The position numbers were made by a program, and so were the translations under genes. The notes under the pieces were generated by a model. That model was not told the DNA's origin. It was given only the letters and a program-made list of their open reading frames with translations, and did no database searches. Positions 33,104 to 44,706 of a stretch of DNA of 64,000 nucleotides are shown here, piece after piece. Numbering within the stretch: position 1 is the first letter of the stretch; each line of letters opens with the position of its first letter. Source of the stretch: Sipunculus nudus (lineage: Eukaryota; Annelida; Sipuncula; Golfingiida; Sipunculidae); assembly GCA_026874595.1 (NCBI GenBank), contig CM049306.1, positions 1,380,019 through 1,444,018 of the forward strand, written 5' to 3'.

Positions 33104-35387
33104 TGTATCCCCAGACAAAGTCGGGGGATACTATGTTTTCATAGTTCCCCCCGCCGCCGCCGCTGCCGCCGCCGCATATAAATCTTGTTGGCGCGATAAC
33201 CCAAAAAATATTTCACGGAACTTTACCAAACTTGGTATATGTATAGATATGAGTAAGAGGACGACGCCTATTTAAAATGAGGTGTCCTTGACCTTGAATA
33301 GGTCAATTTTGGGGAAAATCGCACAAATTCTTTAATATCTCAAGAAATCTTGCATGGATTTATCCCAAAATCAAGTTGATGGAAGATCATGGATAGGGTT
33401 GTTATGTTTCAGAAACTGGTGGCGCCACCTATTATTCTTTACTTGTTTTCGTGCCATTTAATACTCCCAAAATTGCCACCTTACAGTACTGTGAGCATTA
33501 TAAGTCAAAAACTAATGGACAGATTTCTTTTATATTATGCATATACATAGGTATGGGTTATGGGATGATGTTTATTTAAATTGGGGTCATGACCTTTCCT
33601 ATGATAGTGGCCTTGACCTTGAATATTGCCATATATGGTGAAAATCACACACCTCTTATGATATCTCCAGTGTTGATAGCCATATGGATTTCAAACATGA
33701 CTTATGTATGGCCCACCACTAAAGTAAGAACCCTATAGGTTCTAGGGTCATGAGGTCAAAGGTCAAGGTCACTGGACTGGCATTTTAAAAGATACTGTGG
33801 ATGCATTTTAAGCCAAACTTTAATCCCAGGTCTTCCATCTTGAATATATAGCTCACTTGCCAATAGTGGATGATCCATATAAATTTTGGGGTCACAAGGT
33901 CAAAGGTCAAGGCCACAGGAGCTATCTGTCCAAAAATTAGTTTCTGGATGATAATTCCTGCTTTTATTGATGTATTGATTTCAAATTTGACTTATATATG
34001 CCCCTTGAAAATGCAAGACTCCACTTGATTTTGGGGTCATGCCATCAAAGGTCAAGGTCACATGACACATCTTTAAAAAGATTGTGGATGCATATTCAGC
34101 CAAACATTTCATCTCAGACCTTTCATCTTGCACATATAAGTCATCTGCCAATAAAGGAAGACCCCTATCAGTTTTGAGGTCACAAGGTCAAAGGTGAAGG
34201 TCACAGGAGCCATCTGTCCAAAAATTATTTCCTGGATGATAATTCCTGCTTTTATAGATGTATGGATTTCAAACTTGACTTGTATATGTCCCATTGGAAA
34301 AGCAAGACCCAAATTGATTTTGGGTCATGAGGTCAAAGGTCAAGGTCACAGGACACATCTTTAAAAAGATTGTGGATGCTTTTTCAGCAAAACAGTTCAT
34401 CTCAGATCTTTCATCTTGCACATATAGTTCACCTGCCAAGAGAAGAAGACCCCTTTCAGTTTTGAGGTCACAAGTTCAAAGGTGAAGGTCACAGGAGCCA
34501 TCTGTGCAAAAATTAGTTTCTCGATGATAATTCCTTCTTTTATTGATGTATGGATTTCAAACTTGACTTGTATATGTCCCATTGGAAAAGCAAGACCCAA
34601 ATTGATTTTGGGGTCATGAGGTCAAAGGTCAAGGTCACAGGACACATCTTTAAAAAGATGTGGATGCATTTTCAGCCAAAATTTCATCTCAGATCTTTCA
34701 TCTTGCACATATAGTTCACCTGCCAAGAGAGGAAGAACCCTATCAATTTTGAGGTCACAAGATCAAAGGTGAAGGTCACAGGAGCCATCTGTCCAAAAAT
34801 AGTTTCTGAATGATAATTCATTCTTTTATTAATATATGGATTTCAAAAGTGACTTGTATTTGATCCATTGGAAAAGCAAGACCCGAATTGATTTTGGGCT
34901 CATGAGGTCAAAGGTCAAGGTCACAGGAAACCTCTTTAAAAAGATTGTGGATGCATTTTCAGCCAAACAATTCATCTCAGATCTTTCATCTTGCACATAT
35001 AGTTCACCTGCCAAGAGTGGAAGACCCCTATCAATTTTGAGGTCACAAGGTCAAAGGTGAAGGTCACAGGAGCCATCTGTCTAAAAAAATCAGTTTCTGG
35101 ATGATAGTTTCTGTTTTATTGATGTATAGATTTCAAACTTGACTTGCATATGTCCCATTGGAAAAGGAAGACCCAAATTGATTTTGGGGTCATGAGGTCA
35201 AAGGTCAAGGTCAGAGGACACATCTTTAAAAAGATCAAGGTCACAGGACCAACATCTTCAACAAGATTGTGGATTGTTAGATGGAAGAAACAATAAATAT
35301 GCCAAGTGTCAGTATATGCTGCTAAAAATGGGGGTTTATTCTTCAAGGGGGGGGGGGCCCTACTATGTCTGGGGATACTCTGTCTAG
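33104..35387 (+). mobile_element. Element B, copy 3
   Basis: A 2.28-kb copy with full 5' hairpin, triplet tract, GGTGGCGCCACC near 33417, six core units, a G run at about 35347-35357 and a shortened 3' end with terminal CTAG. Nearly identical to B2. Confidence 0.78.
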
Positions 35388-35883
35388 TTAGTATTAAGTC
35401 ATTCCATCCGGTCAGTGTGCAGTATATGGGCATTCCATATAATGAGTATTTAGTCATTCCATGCGGTCAGTGTGCAGTATATGGGCATTCCATATAATTA
35501 GTATTGAGTCATTCCATCCGGTCAGTGTGCAATATATGGGCATTCCATATAATAAGTATTGAGTCATTCCATCCGGTCAGTGTGCAGTATATGGGCATTC
35601 CATATAAAAAGTATTTAGTCATTCCATCTGGTCAGTGTGCAGTATATGGGCATTCCATACAATTAGTATTTAGTCATTCCATCTGGTCAGTGTGCAGTAT
35701 ATGGACATTCCATATAATTAGTATTTAGTCATTCCATCCGGTCAGTGTGCAGTATATGGGCATTCCATATAATTAGTATTTATTCATTCCATCCGGTCAG
35801 TGTGCAGTATATGGGCATTCCATATAATTAGTATTTAGTCATTCCATCCTGTCAGTGTGCAGTATATGGGCATTCCATATAAT
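35388..35883 (+). repeat. S55 satellite between B3 and B4
   Basis: Nine 55-bp units, again opening with the TTAGTATTAAGTCATTCC unit followed by the CCATGCGGTCAG unit. Private changes are ATATAAAAAGTATTT and ATATGGACATTCC. Confidence 0.95.
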
Positions 35884-38194
35884 TGTATCCCCAGACAAAG
35901 TCGGGGGATACTATGTTTTCATACTGTTCCCCCCTGCCGCCGCCGCTGCCGCCGCCGCATATAAATCTTGTTGGCGCGATAACCCAAAAAATATTTCACG
36001 GAACTTTACCAAACTTGGTATATGTATAGATATGAGTAAGAGGACGCCGCCTATTTAAAATGAGGTGTCCTTGACCTTGAATAGGTCAATTTTGGGGAAA
36101 ATCGCACAAATTCTTTAATATCTCAAGAAATCTTGCATGGATTTATCCCAAAATCAAGTTGATGGAAGATCATGGATAGGGTTGTTATGTTTCAGAAACT
36201 GGTGGCGCCACCTATTATTCTTTACTTGTTTTCGTGCCGTTTAATACTCCCAAAATTGCCACCTTACAGTACTGTGAGCATTATAAGTAAAAAAATAATG
36301 GACAGATTTCTTTTATATTATGCATATACATAGGTATGGGTTATGGGATGATGTTTATTTAAATTGGGGTCATGACCTTTCCTATGATAGTGGCCTTGAC
36401 CTTGAATATTGCCATATATGGTGAAAATCACACACCTCTTATGATATCTCCAGTGTTGATAGCCATATGGATTTCAAACATGACTTATGTATGGCCCACC
36501 ACTAAAGTAAGAACCCTATAGGTTCTAGGGTCATGAGGTCAAAGGTCAAGGTCACTGGACTGGCATTTTAAAAGATACTGTGGATGCATTTTAAGCCAAA
36601 CTTTAATCCCAGGTCTTCCATCTTGAATATATAGCTCACTTGCCAATAGTGGATGATCCATATAAATTTTGGGGTCATAAGGTCAAAGGTCAAGGCCACA
36701 GGAGCTATCTGTCCAAAAATTAGTTTCTGGATGATAATTCCTGCTTTTATTGATGTATTGATTTCAAATTTGACTTATATATGCCCCTTGAAAATGCAAG
36801 ACTCCACTTGATTTTGGGGTCATGCCATCAAAGGTCAAGGTCACAGGACACATCTTTAAAAAGATTGTGGATGCATTTTCAGCCAACCATTTCATCTCAG
36901 ACCTTTCATCTTGCACATATAAGTCATCTGCCAATAAAAGAAGACCCCTATCAGTTTTGAGGTCACAAGGTCAAAGGTGAAGGTCACAGGAGCCATCTGT
37001 CCAAAAATTAGTTCCTGGATGATAATTCCTGCTTTTATTGATGTATGGATTTCAAACTTGACTTGTATATGTCCCATTGGAAAAGGAAGACCCAAATTGA
37101 TTTTGGGCTCATGAGGTCAAAGGTCAAGGTCACAGGAAACTTCTTTAAAAAGATTTTGGATGCATTTTCAGCCAAACAATTCATCTCAGATCTTTCATCT
37201 TGCACATATAGTTCACCTGCCAAGAGTGGAAGACCCCTATCAATTTTGAGGTCACAAGGTCAAAGGTGAAGGTCACAGGAGCCATCTGTCTAAAAATTAG
37301 TTCCTGGATGATAATTCCTGCTTTTATTGATGTATGGATTTCAAACTTGACTTGTATATGTCCCATTGGAAAAGCAAGACCCAAATTGATTTTGGGTCAT
37401 GAGGTCAAAGGTCAAGGTCACAGGACACATCTTTAAAAAGATTGTGGATGCATTTTCAGCCAAACATTTCATCTCAGATCTTTCATCTTGCACATATAGT
37501 TCACCTGCCAAGTCAGGAAGAACCCTATCAATTTTGAGGTCACAAGGTCAAAGGTGAAGGTCACAGGAGCCATCTGTCCAAAAATAGTTTCTGAATGATA
37601 ATTCATTCTTTTATTAATATATGGATTTCAAATGTGACTTGTATTTGATCTATTGGAAAAGTAAGACCCGAATTGATTTTGGGCTCATGAGGTCAAAGGT
37701 CAAGGTCACAGGAAACCTCTTTAAAAAGATTGTGGATGCATTTTCAGCCAAACAATTCATCTCAGATCTTTCATCTTGCACATATAGTTCACCTGCCAAG
37801 AGTGGAAGACCCCTATCAATTTTGAGGTCACAAGGTCAAAGGTGAAGGTCACAGGAGCCATCTGTCTAAAAAAATCAGTTTCTGGATGATAGTTTCTGCT
37901 TTATTGATGTATAGATTTCAAACTTGACTTGCATATGTCCCATTGGAAAAGGAAGACCCAAATTGATTTTGGGGTCATGAGGTCAAAGGTCAAGATCAGA
38001 GGACACATCTTTAAAAAGATCAAGGTCACAGGACCAACATCTTCAACAAGATTGTGGATTGTTAGATGGAAGAAACAATAAATATGCCAAGTGGCAGTAT
38101 ATGCTGCTAAAATGGGGGTCTATTCTTAAAGGGGGGGGGGGGGCCTACTATGTCTGGGGATACTCTGGCACCTGCGGTGCCAAGAAATGTCTAG
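35884..38194 (+). mobile_element. Element B, copy 4 (3' stem-loop intact)
   Basis: This copy keeps the complete 3' end: GTCTGGGGATACTCT, then the perfect stem-loop GGCACC-TGC-GGTGCC (38167-38181), AAGAAATGT and CTAG. A stem-loop about ten bases before CTAG is the expected Helitron-type terminator of transposition. The core order differs from B1 to B3 in the middle units (36890-37560). A G run lies just before the 3' subterminal repeat. Confidence 0.8.
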
Positions 38195-38636
38195 TTAGTA
38201 TTAAGTCATTCCATCCGGTCAGTGTGCAGTTAATGGGCATTCCATATAATGAGTATTTAGTCATTCCATGCGGTCAGTGTGCAGTATATGGGCATTCCAT
38301 ATAATTAGTATTGAGTCATTCCATCCGGTCAGTGTGGAATATATGGGCATTCCATATAATAAGTATTGAGTCATTCCATCCGGTCAGTGTGCAGTATATG
38401 GGCATTCCATATAATAAGTATTTAGTCATTCCATCTGGTCAGTGTGAAGTATATGGGCATTCCATACAATTAGTATTTTGGTCATTCCATCCGGTCAGTG
38501 TGCAGTATATGGGCATTCCATATAATTAGTATTTAGTCATTCCATCCGGTCAGTTTGCAGTATATGGGCATTCCATATAATTAGTATTTAGTCATTCCAT
38601 CTGGTCAGTGTGCAGTATATGGGCATTCCATATAAT
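38195..38636 (+). repeat. S55 satellite between B4 and B5
   Basis: Eight 55-bp units opening with the same TTAGTATTAAGTC and CCATGCGG units as the other spacers. Private variants include GCAGTTAATGGGC and GTGTGGAATATATG. Confidence 0.95.
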
Positions 38637-41600
38637 TGTATCCCCAGACAAAGTCGGGGGATACTATGTTTTCATACTGTTCCCCCCGCCGCCGCCACTG
38701 CCGCCGCCGCATATAAATCTTGTTGGCGCGATAACCCAAAAAAATATTTCACAGAACTTTACCAAACTCGGTATATGTATAGATATGAGTAAGAGGACGA
38801 CGCCTATTTAAAATGAGGTGTCCTTGACCTTGAATAGGTCCAATTTTGGGGAAAATCGCACAAATTCTTTAATATCTCAAGAAATCTTGCATGGATTTAT
38901 CCCAAAATCAAGTTGATGGAAGATCATGGATAGGGTTGTCATGTTTCAGAAACTGGTGGCGCCACCTATTATTCTTTACTTGTTTTCGTGCCGTTTAATA
39001 CCCCCAAAATTGGCACCTTACAGTACTGTGAGCATTATAAGTCAAAAACTAATGGACAGATTTCTTTTATATTATGCATATACATAGGTATGGGTTATGG
39101 GATGATGTTTTTTCAAATTGGGGTCATGACCTTTCCTATGATAGTGGCCTTGACCTTGAATATTGCCATATATGGTGAAAATCACACACCTCTTATGATA
39201 TCTCCAGTGTTGATAGCCATATGGATTTCAAACATGACTTATGTATGGCCCACCACTAAAGTAAGAACCCTATAGGTTCTAGGGTCATGAGGTCAAAGGT
39301 CAAGGTCACTGGACTGGCATTTTAAAAGATACTGTGGATGCATTTTAAGCCAAACTTTAATCCCAGGTCTTCCATCTTGAATATATAGCTCACTTGCCAA
39401 TAGTGGATGATCCATATAAATTTTGGGGTCACAAGGTCAAAGGTCAAGGCCACAGGAGCTATCTGTCCAAAAATTAGTTTCTGGATGATAATTCCTGCTT
39501 TTATTGATGTATTGATTTCAAATTTGACTTATATATGCCCCTTGAAAATGCAAGACTCCACTTGATTTTGGGGTCATGCCATCAAAGGTCAAGGTCACAG
39601 GACACATCTTTAAAAAGATTGTGGATGCATTTTCAGCCAAACATTTCATCTCAGAGCTTTCATCTTGCACATATAAGTCATCTGCCAATAGAGGAAGACC
39701 CCTATCAGTTTTGAGATCACAAGGTCAAAGGTAAAGGTCACAGGAGCCATCTGTCCAAAAATTAGTTCCTGGATGATAATTCCTGCTTTTATTGATGTAT
39801 GGATTTCAAACTTGACTTGTATATGTCCCATTGGAAAAGGAAGACCCAAATTGATTTTGGGTCATAAGATCAAAGGTCAAGGTCACAGGACACATCTTTA
39901 AAAAGATTGTGGATGCATTTTCAGCCAAACATTTCATCTCAGATCTTTCATCTTGCACATATAGTTCACCTGCTAAGAGAGGAAGACCCCTATCAGTTTT
40001 GAGGTCACAAGTTCAAAGGTGAAGGTCACAGGAGCCATCTGTCCAAAAATTAGTTCCTGGATGATAATTCCTGCTTTTATTGATGTATTGATTTCAAACT
40101 TGACTTGTATATGTCCCATTGGAAAAGCAAGACCCAAATTGATTTTGGGTCATGAGGTCAAAGGTCAAGGTCACAGGACACATCTTTAAAAAGATTGTGG
40201 ATGCTTTTTCAGCCAAACAGTTCATCTCAGATCTTTCATCTTGCACATATAGTTCACCTGCCAAGAGTGGAAGACCCCTATCAATTTTGAGGTCACAAGG
40301 TCAAAGGTGAAGGTCACAGGACCCATCTGTCTGAAAAAATCAGTTTCTGGATGATAGTTTCTGCTTTATTGATGTATAGATTTCAAACTTGACTTGCATA
40401 TGTCCCATTGGAAAAGCAAGACCCAAATTGATTTTTGGGTCATGAGGTCAAAGGTCAAGGTCACAGGACACATCTTTAAAAAGATGTGGATGCATTTTCA
40501 GCCAAACATTTCATCTCAGATCTTTCATCTTGCACATATAGTTCACCTGCCAAGAGAGGAAGAACCCTATCAATTTTGAGGTCACAAGGTCAAAGGTGAA
40601 GGTCACAGGAGCCATCTGTCCAAAAATAGTTTCTGAATGATAATTCATTCTTTTATTAATGTATGGATTTCAAAAGTGACTTGTATTTGATCCATTGGAA
40701 AAGCAAGACCCGATTTGATTTTGGGCTCATGAGGTCAAAGGTCAAGGTCACAGGAAACCTCTTTAAAAAGATTGTGGATGCATTTTCAGCCAAACAATTC
40801 ATCTCAGATCTTTCATCTTGCACATATAGTTCACCTTCCAAGAGAGGAAGACCCCTATCAGTTTTGAGGTCACAAGTTCAAAGGTTAAGGTCACAGGAGC
40901 CATCTGTCCAAAAATTAGTTCCTGGATGATAATTCCTTCTTTTATTGATGTATGGATTTCAAACTTGACTTGTATATGTCCCATTGGAAAAGTAAGACCC
41001 AAATTGATTTTGGGTCATGAGGTCAAAGGTCAAGGTCACAGGACACATCTTTAAAAAGATGTGGATGCATTTTCAGCCAAACATTTCATCTCAGATCTTT
41101 CATCTTGCACATATAGTTCACCTGCCAAGACAGGAAGACCCCTATCAATTTTGAGGTCACAAGGTCAAAGGTGAAGGTCACAGGAGCCATCTGTCCAAAA
41201 ATTAGTTTCTGGATGATAATTCCTGCTTTTATTGATGTATGGATTTCAAACTTGACTTGTATATGTCCCATTGGAAAAGCAAGACCCAAATTGATTTTGG
41301 GTCATAAGATCAAAGGTCAAGGTCACAGGACACATCTTTAAAAAGATGTGGATGCATTTTCAGCCAAACAGTTCATCTCAGATCTTTCATCTTGCACATA
41401 TAGTTCACCTGCCAAGAGAAGAAGACCCCTTTCAGTTTTGAGGTCACAAGTTCAAAGGTGAAGGTCACAGGAGCCATCTGTCCAAAAATTAGTTCCTGGA
41501 TGATAATTCCTGCTTTTATTGATGTATGGATTTCAAACGTGACTTGTATTTGACCAATTGGAAAAGCAAGACCCGAATTGATTTTGGGCTCATGAGGTCA

Positions 41601-42094
41601 AAGGTCAAGGTCACAGGACACATCTTTAAAAAGATTGTGGATGCATTTTCAGCCAAACAATTCATCTCAGATCTTTCATCTTGCACATATAGTTCACCTG
41701 CCAAGAGTGGAAGACCCCTATCAATTTTGAGGTCACAAGGTCAAAGGTGAAGGTCACAGGAGCCATCTGTCTAAAAAAATCAGTTTCTGGATGATAATTT
41801 CTGCTTTATTGATGTATAGATTTCAGACTTGACTTGCATATGTCCCATTGGAAAAGGAAGACCCAAATTGATTTTGGGGTCATGAGGTCAAAGGTCAAGG
41901 TCACAGGACACATCTTTAAAAAGATCAAGGTCACAGGACCAACATCTTCAACAAGATTGTGGATTGTTAGATGGAAGAAACAATAAATATGCCAAGTGTC
42001 AGTATATGCTGCTAAAAATGGGGTCTATTCTTAAAGGGGGGGGCCTACTATGTCTGGGGATACTCTGGCACCTGCGTTGCCAAGAAATGTCTAG
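38637..42094 (+). mobile_element. Element B, copy 5 (expanded core)
   Basis: The longest copy, 3.46 kb, with about ten ~287-bp core units instead of six. The 5' hairpin is complete. The 3' stem-loop is present with one mismatch (GGCACC-TGC-GTTGCC), followed by AAGAAATGT and CTAG. The GGTGGCGCCACC site is near 38956. Its 3' flank opens with TTAGTATTTAGTC, unlike the TTAGTATTAAGTC that follows B0 to B4. It is therefore the edge copy of the series. Confidence 0.8.
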
Positions 42095-42495
42095 TTAGTA
42101 TTTAGTCATTCAATCCGGTCAGTGTGCAGTATATGGGCATTCCATATAATCAGTATTGAGTCATTCCATCCGGTCAGTGTGCAGTATATGGGCATTCCAT
42201 ATAATTAGTATTTAGTCATTCCATCCGGTCAGTGTGCAGTGTATGGGCATTCCATATAATTAGTATTGAGTCATTCCATCCGGTCAGTGTGCAGTATATA
42301 GGCATTCCATATAATTAGTATTTAGTCATTCCATCTGGTCAGTGTGCAGTATATAGGCATTCCATATAATTAGTATTTAGTCATTCCATCTGGTCAGTGT
42401 GCAGTATATGGGCATTCCATATAATTAGTATTTAGTCATTCCATCCGGTCAGTGTGCAGTGTAGCGGCATTCCATATAATTAGTATTTAGTCATT
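42095..42495 (+). repeat. S55 satellite, distal block
   Basis: About seven 55-bp units following B5, ending in TAGTCATTCCATCC where an AT-rich insertion begins. Some units carry GTGTATGGGC or GTAGCGGC variants. Confidence 0.93.
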
Positions 42496-43870
42496 CCATC
42501 CAACAGGGTTGTTTGATTTAAATCACATTGATTAAAATTGCTGATTTATTTTGCAATTTAAATCACTTGATTTGAAAAAAAAATCACTGATTTAACACAA
42601 CTTTTATATAAAAATTTAGTTTTTCTCTATTTTTCTCTTCTCTTTTACAAATATTTTCAAATTAATCATTTTCATTTTAATACTAAGTGCTTTAGAAGCA
42701 CTTTATAAGAATGTTACTTCCTCTTTAAGTCTGATTTAACAGCACTGTTTTTATTTTCAATGATATAAGTGCAAAACCAATAAATAATCAACATTTTTCA
42801 AATAAATAAAAATAAATAATAAATAACTTAGGCTGAATTTATATACTCTTTTGAAGGAGAATATTCAGTAGAAGATATATAAAGTATTCAAAGGTGTACA
42901 CCTTTCAAATACTTTTACATTAAGCTGAACTTAACTACTTGCTTGTGCACCATCAGTTGAAAGCAAACATGTATGTTATTTAGTAAGTGGATTTCCTGGG
43001 AATCAGTAAGAATTTAAAATGGATACGTTGCTAGGTAATTGCAACTGTGCAGAAATGCACAATGAGTGCAAGCATATCATCATACAGGCTTCCATAAACT
43101 GTCCATCACTATAAAGCAGATAAATAATAAAATAAACAAGGGACCCTTTGGTCACAGCACTCAGCTGAATTTTGTAAACTTTTAGCAAATGCAAAATGAA
43201 CTTACTTCTAATATTTTATATATAAGCATTTGAAAAGCTAAGAGGAAATGGCCTTGCTATTTTGTGATAATCAAATACTAAATATATGAATGCAACACAA
43301 ATACCAGATGACACCTTTTGGACTGCATTAAATTTAAGATGCAGGAGCCTCTCATGATCAAATATTCGTAAAGCTATCTGTATTTTAACTATGTGAAATT
43401 AATACATGTTTAAAATGCCCACTAGGAATATATGAAAACCTGTAAAATATACAATAAGGAAGGAAGTGGAGATCATCTGTTGTATAATAATACACATTTC
43501 ATTTATTGAATAAAATAAAGTACTGTAAAATTAGAATTGTACATCTTCAAATGAGCATAAACAAAATCTAATAAGTATATATTTTACTGTGTAATATACA
43601 CCTTAAACCATTTAATCATGCAATAAGGGAAAAAGTTATGGGGCTAAGAGTTATACCAAAGGATATATTTGATAAAAAATGTGTAATTGTAATTTATAAT
43701 TCTAAATACAGTTAAAAGATTAAATTCCAGGAAAATGTACCCAAATTCTTTATTGAGTAGTATGCATGGCAAGAGATATTTATGGAATGCTCCACACTTT
43801 TTATAGCAAAAACAGCACTTTATGGGCACAATTAAATGTGTACTTTAACTGCGTTAAAGTACTGGGGATG

Positions 43871-43916
43871 GGGGTGGGGGGTGGGGGGGGGGGGGGGGGG
43901 GGGGGAGCAGAGGGGA
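43871..43916 (+). repeat. Poly-G tract
   Basis: A strongly G-rich run (GGGATGGGGGTGGGGGGTGG followed by about 25 uninterrupted G, then AGCAG) inside the AT-rich insertion. It could form G-quadruplex structures. Its exact length is likely to be unreliable in any assembly. Confidence 0.85.
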
Positions 43917-44394
43917 CCTAGATGAAGCCCAGCAAAGCTAAGCTGCCTGAAGTGAGGAGTGATTACATAACATCACCCTCTACACACCACTGTAACACTG
44001 GGCTGGCTGATGTAAATAATACTTGACATGGTGTCTCAAAACTAGAATAAAACATACTCTTTTAAATCATTTCCTTTAGAGAAGCAGATTTTAAAAGATT
44101 AAATCCTTATGTTTACATGCTGTGAAAATTAAATCAACAGTGTGTACAAGGAAAAAACATGCCTTGGCCAAAGTTGGACAAAATTTAAGATACTGATTTA
44201 TCATTAATGCTAATAACTTAAGATATTGGCAAAAATCAGGTCTAATTTTGAGTACACAATTGAATCTTGATTTTATAAAGTTATATTCCTGAAAAAAAGT
44301 CTCTACCTTCAGCAAATCTCAAATTAAATTGGTACATATGTTTCCTAATTTTTTACAAAAAAAGTGCATTATGTGTGGGCAGAAGAATATTTAT

Positions 44395-44510
44395 ATTAAA
44401 ACTGATAAAAAAAAGTGCTTTGTTAACAGCCGGCAGGATGGACAACAGCAAAAGGACCATGAATATAGCTCAGATGACTTCTGGTCAGCTGAGCTAAAAT
44501 CCTTTCTTTA
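44395..44510 (-). repeat. F1-type hairpin head fragment, inverted
   Basis: Reading the minus strand gives AGCTCAGCTGAC, AGTCATCTGAGCTATATTCA, then GGTCCTTTTGCTGTTGTCCA and GTTAAC. This is the same order as the start of the F1 elements at 541, 4057 and 63013. Only about 110 bp are present, nested in the AT-rich insertion. Confidence 0.75.
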
Positions 44511-44706
44511 GTGGAATATTCTGTCAAATATTACAATACACAATGTCAAAAAGTGTGCTTGACCACTATCACCGGTTTAAATAGCTTACATTCTGTAAAG
44601 TATGACCATAATTTTTTAATTTAAAAAATTTTTAAAAATCAATTTTAATCATAAAAATCTGATTTAAATTATATAAATCTGATTTTTTAAATTTAATTTT
44701 GTCAAT

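Larger units (their letters stand above)
42496..44706. mobile_element. AT-rich insertion with GATTTAAATCA subtermini (hAT-like left end?)
   Basis: This 2.2-kb AT-rich segment separates the S55 and S24 satellites. It begins CAACAGGGTTGTTTGATTTA and continues with repeated ATTTAAATCAC and GATTAAAATTG. It ends with AATCAATTTTAATCATAAAA and ATCTGATTTAAATTATAT, so inverted versions of the same motifs lie at both ends. CAGGGTTG at 42504 resembles hAT termini, but no matching CCCTG is seen at the right, so the right end may be lost. No transposase-like frame is recognised; small open frames inside have no family match. Confidence 0.5.

Noticed and set aside
25826-41750. Recurring 61-124 codon frames in element B cores
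   Set aside because: They are present on both strands of the same repeat and interrupted in many units; identity between copies is explained by recent DNA duplication.
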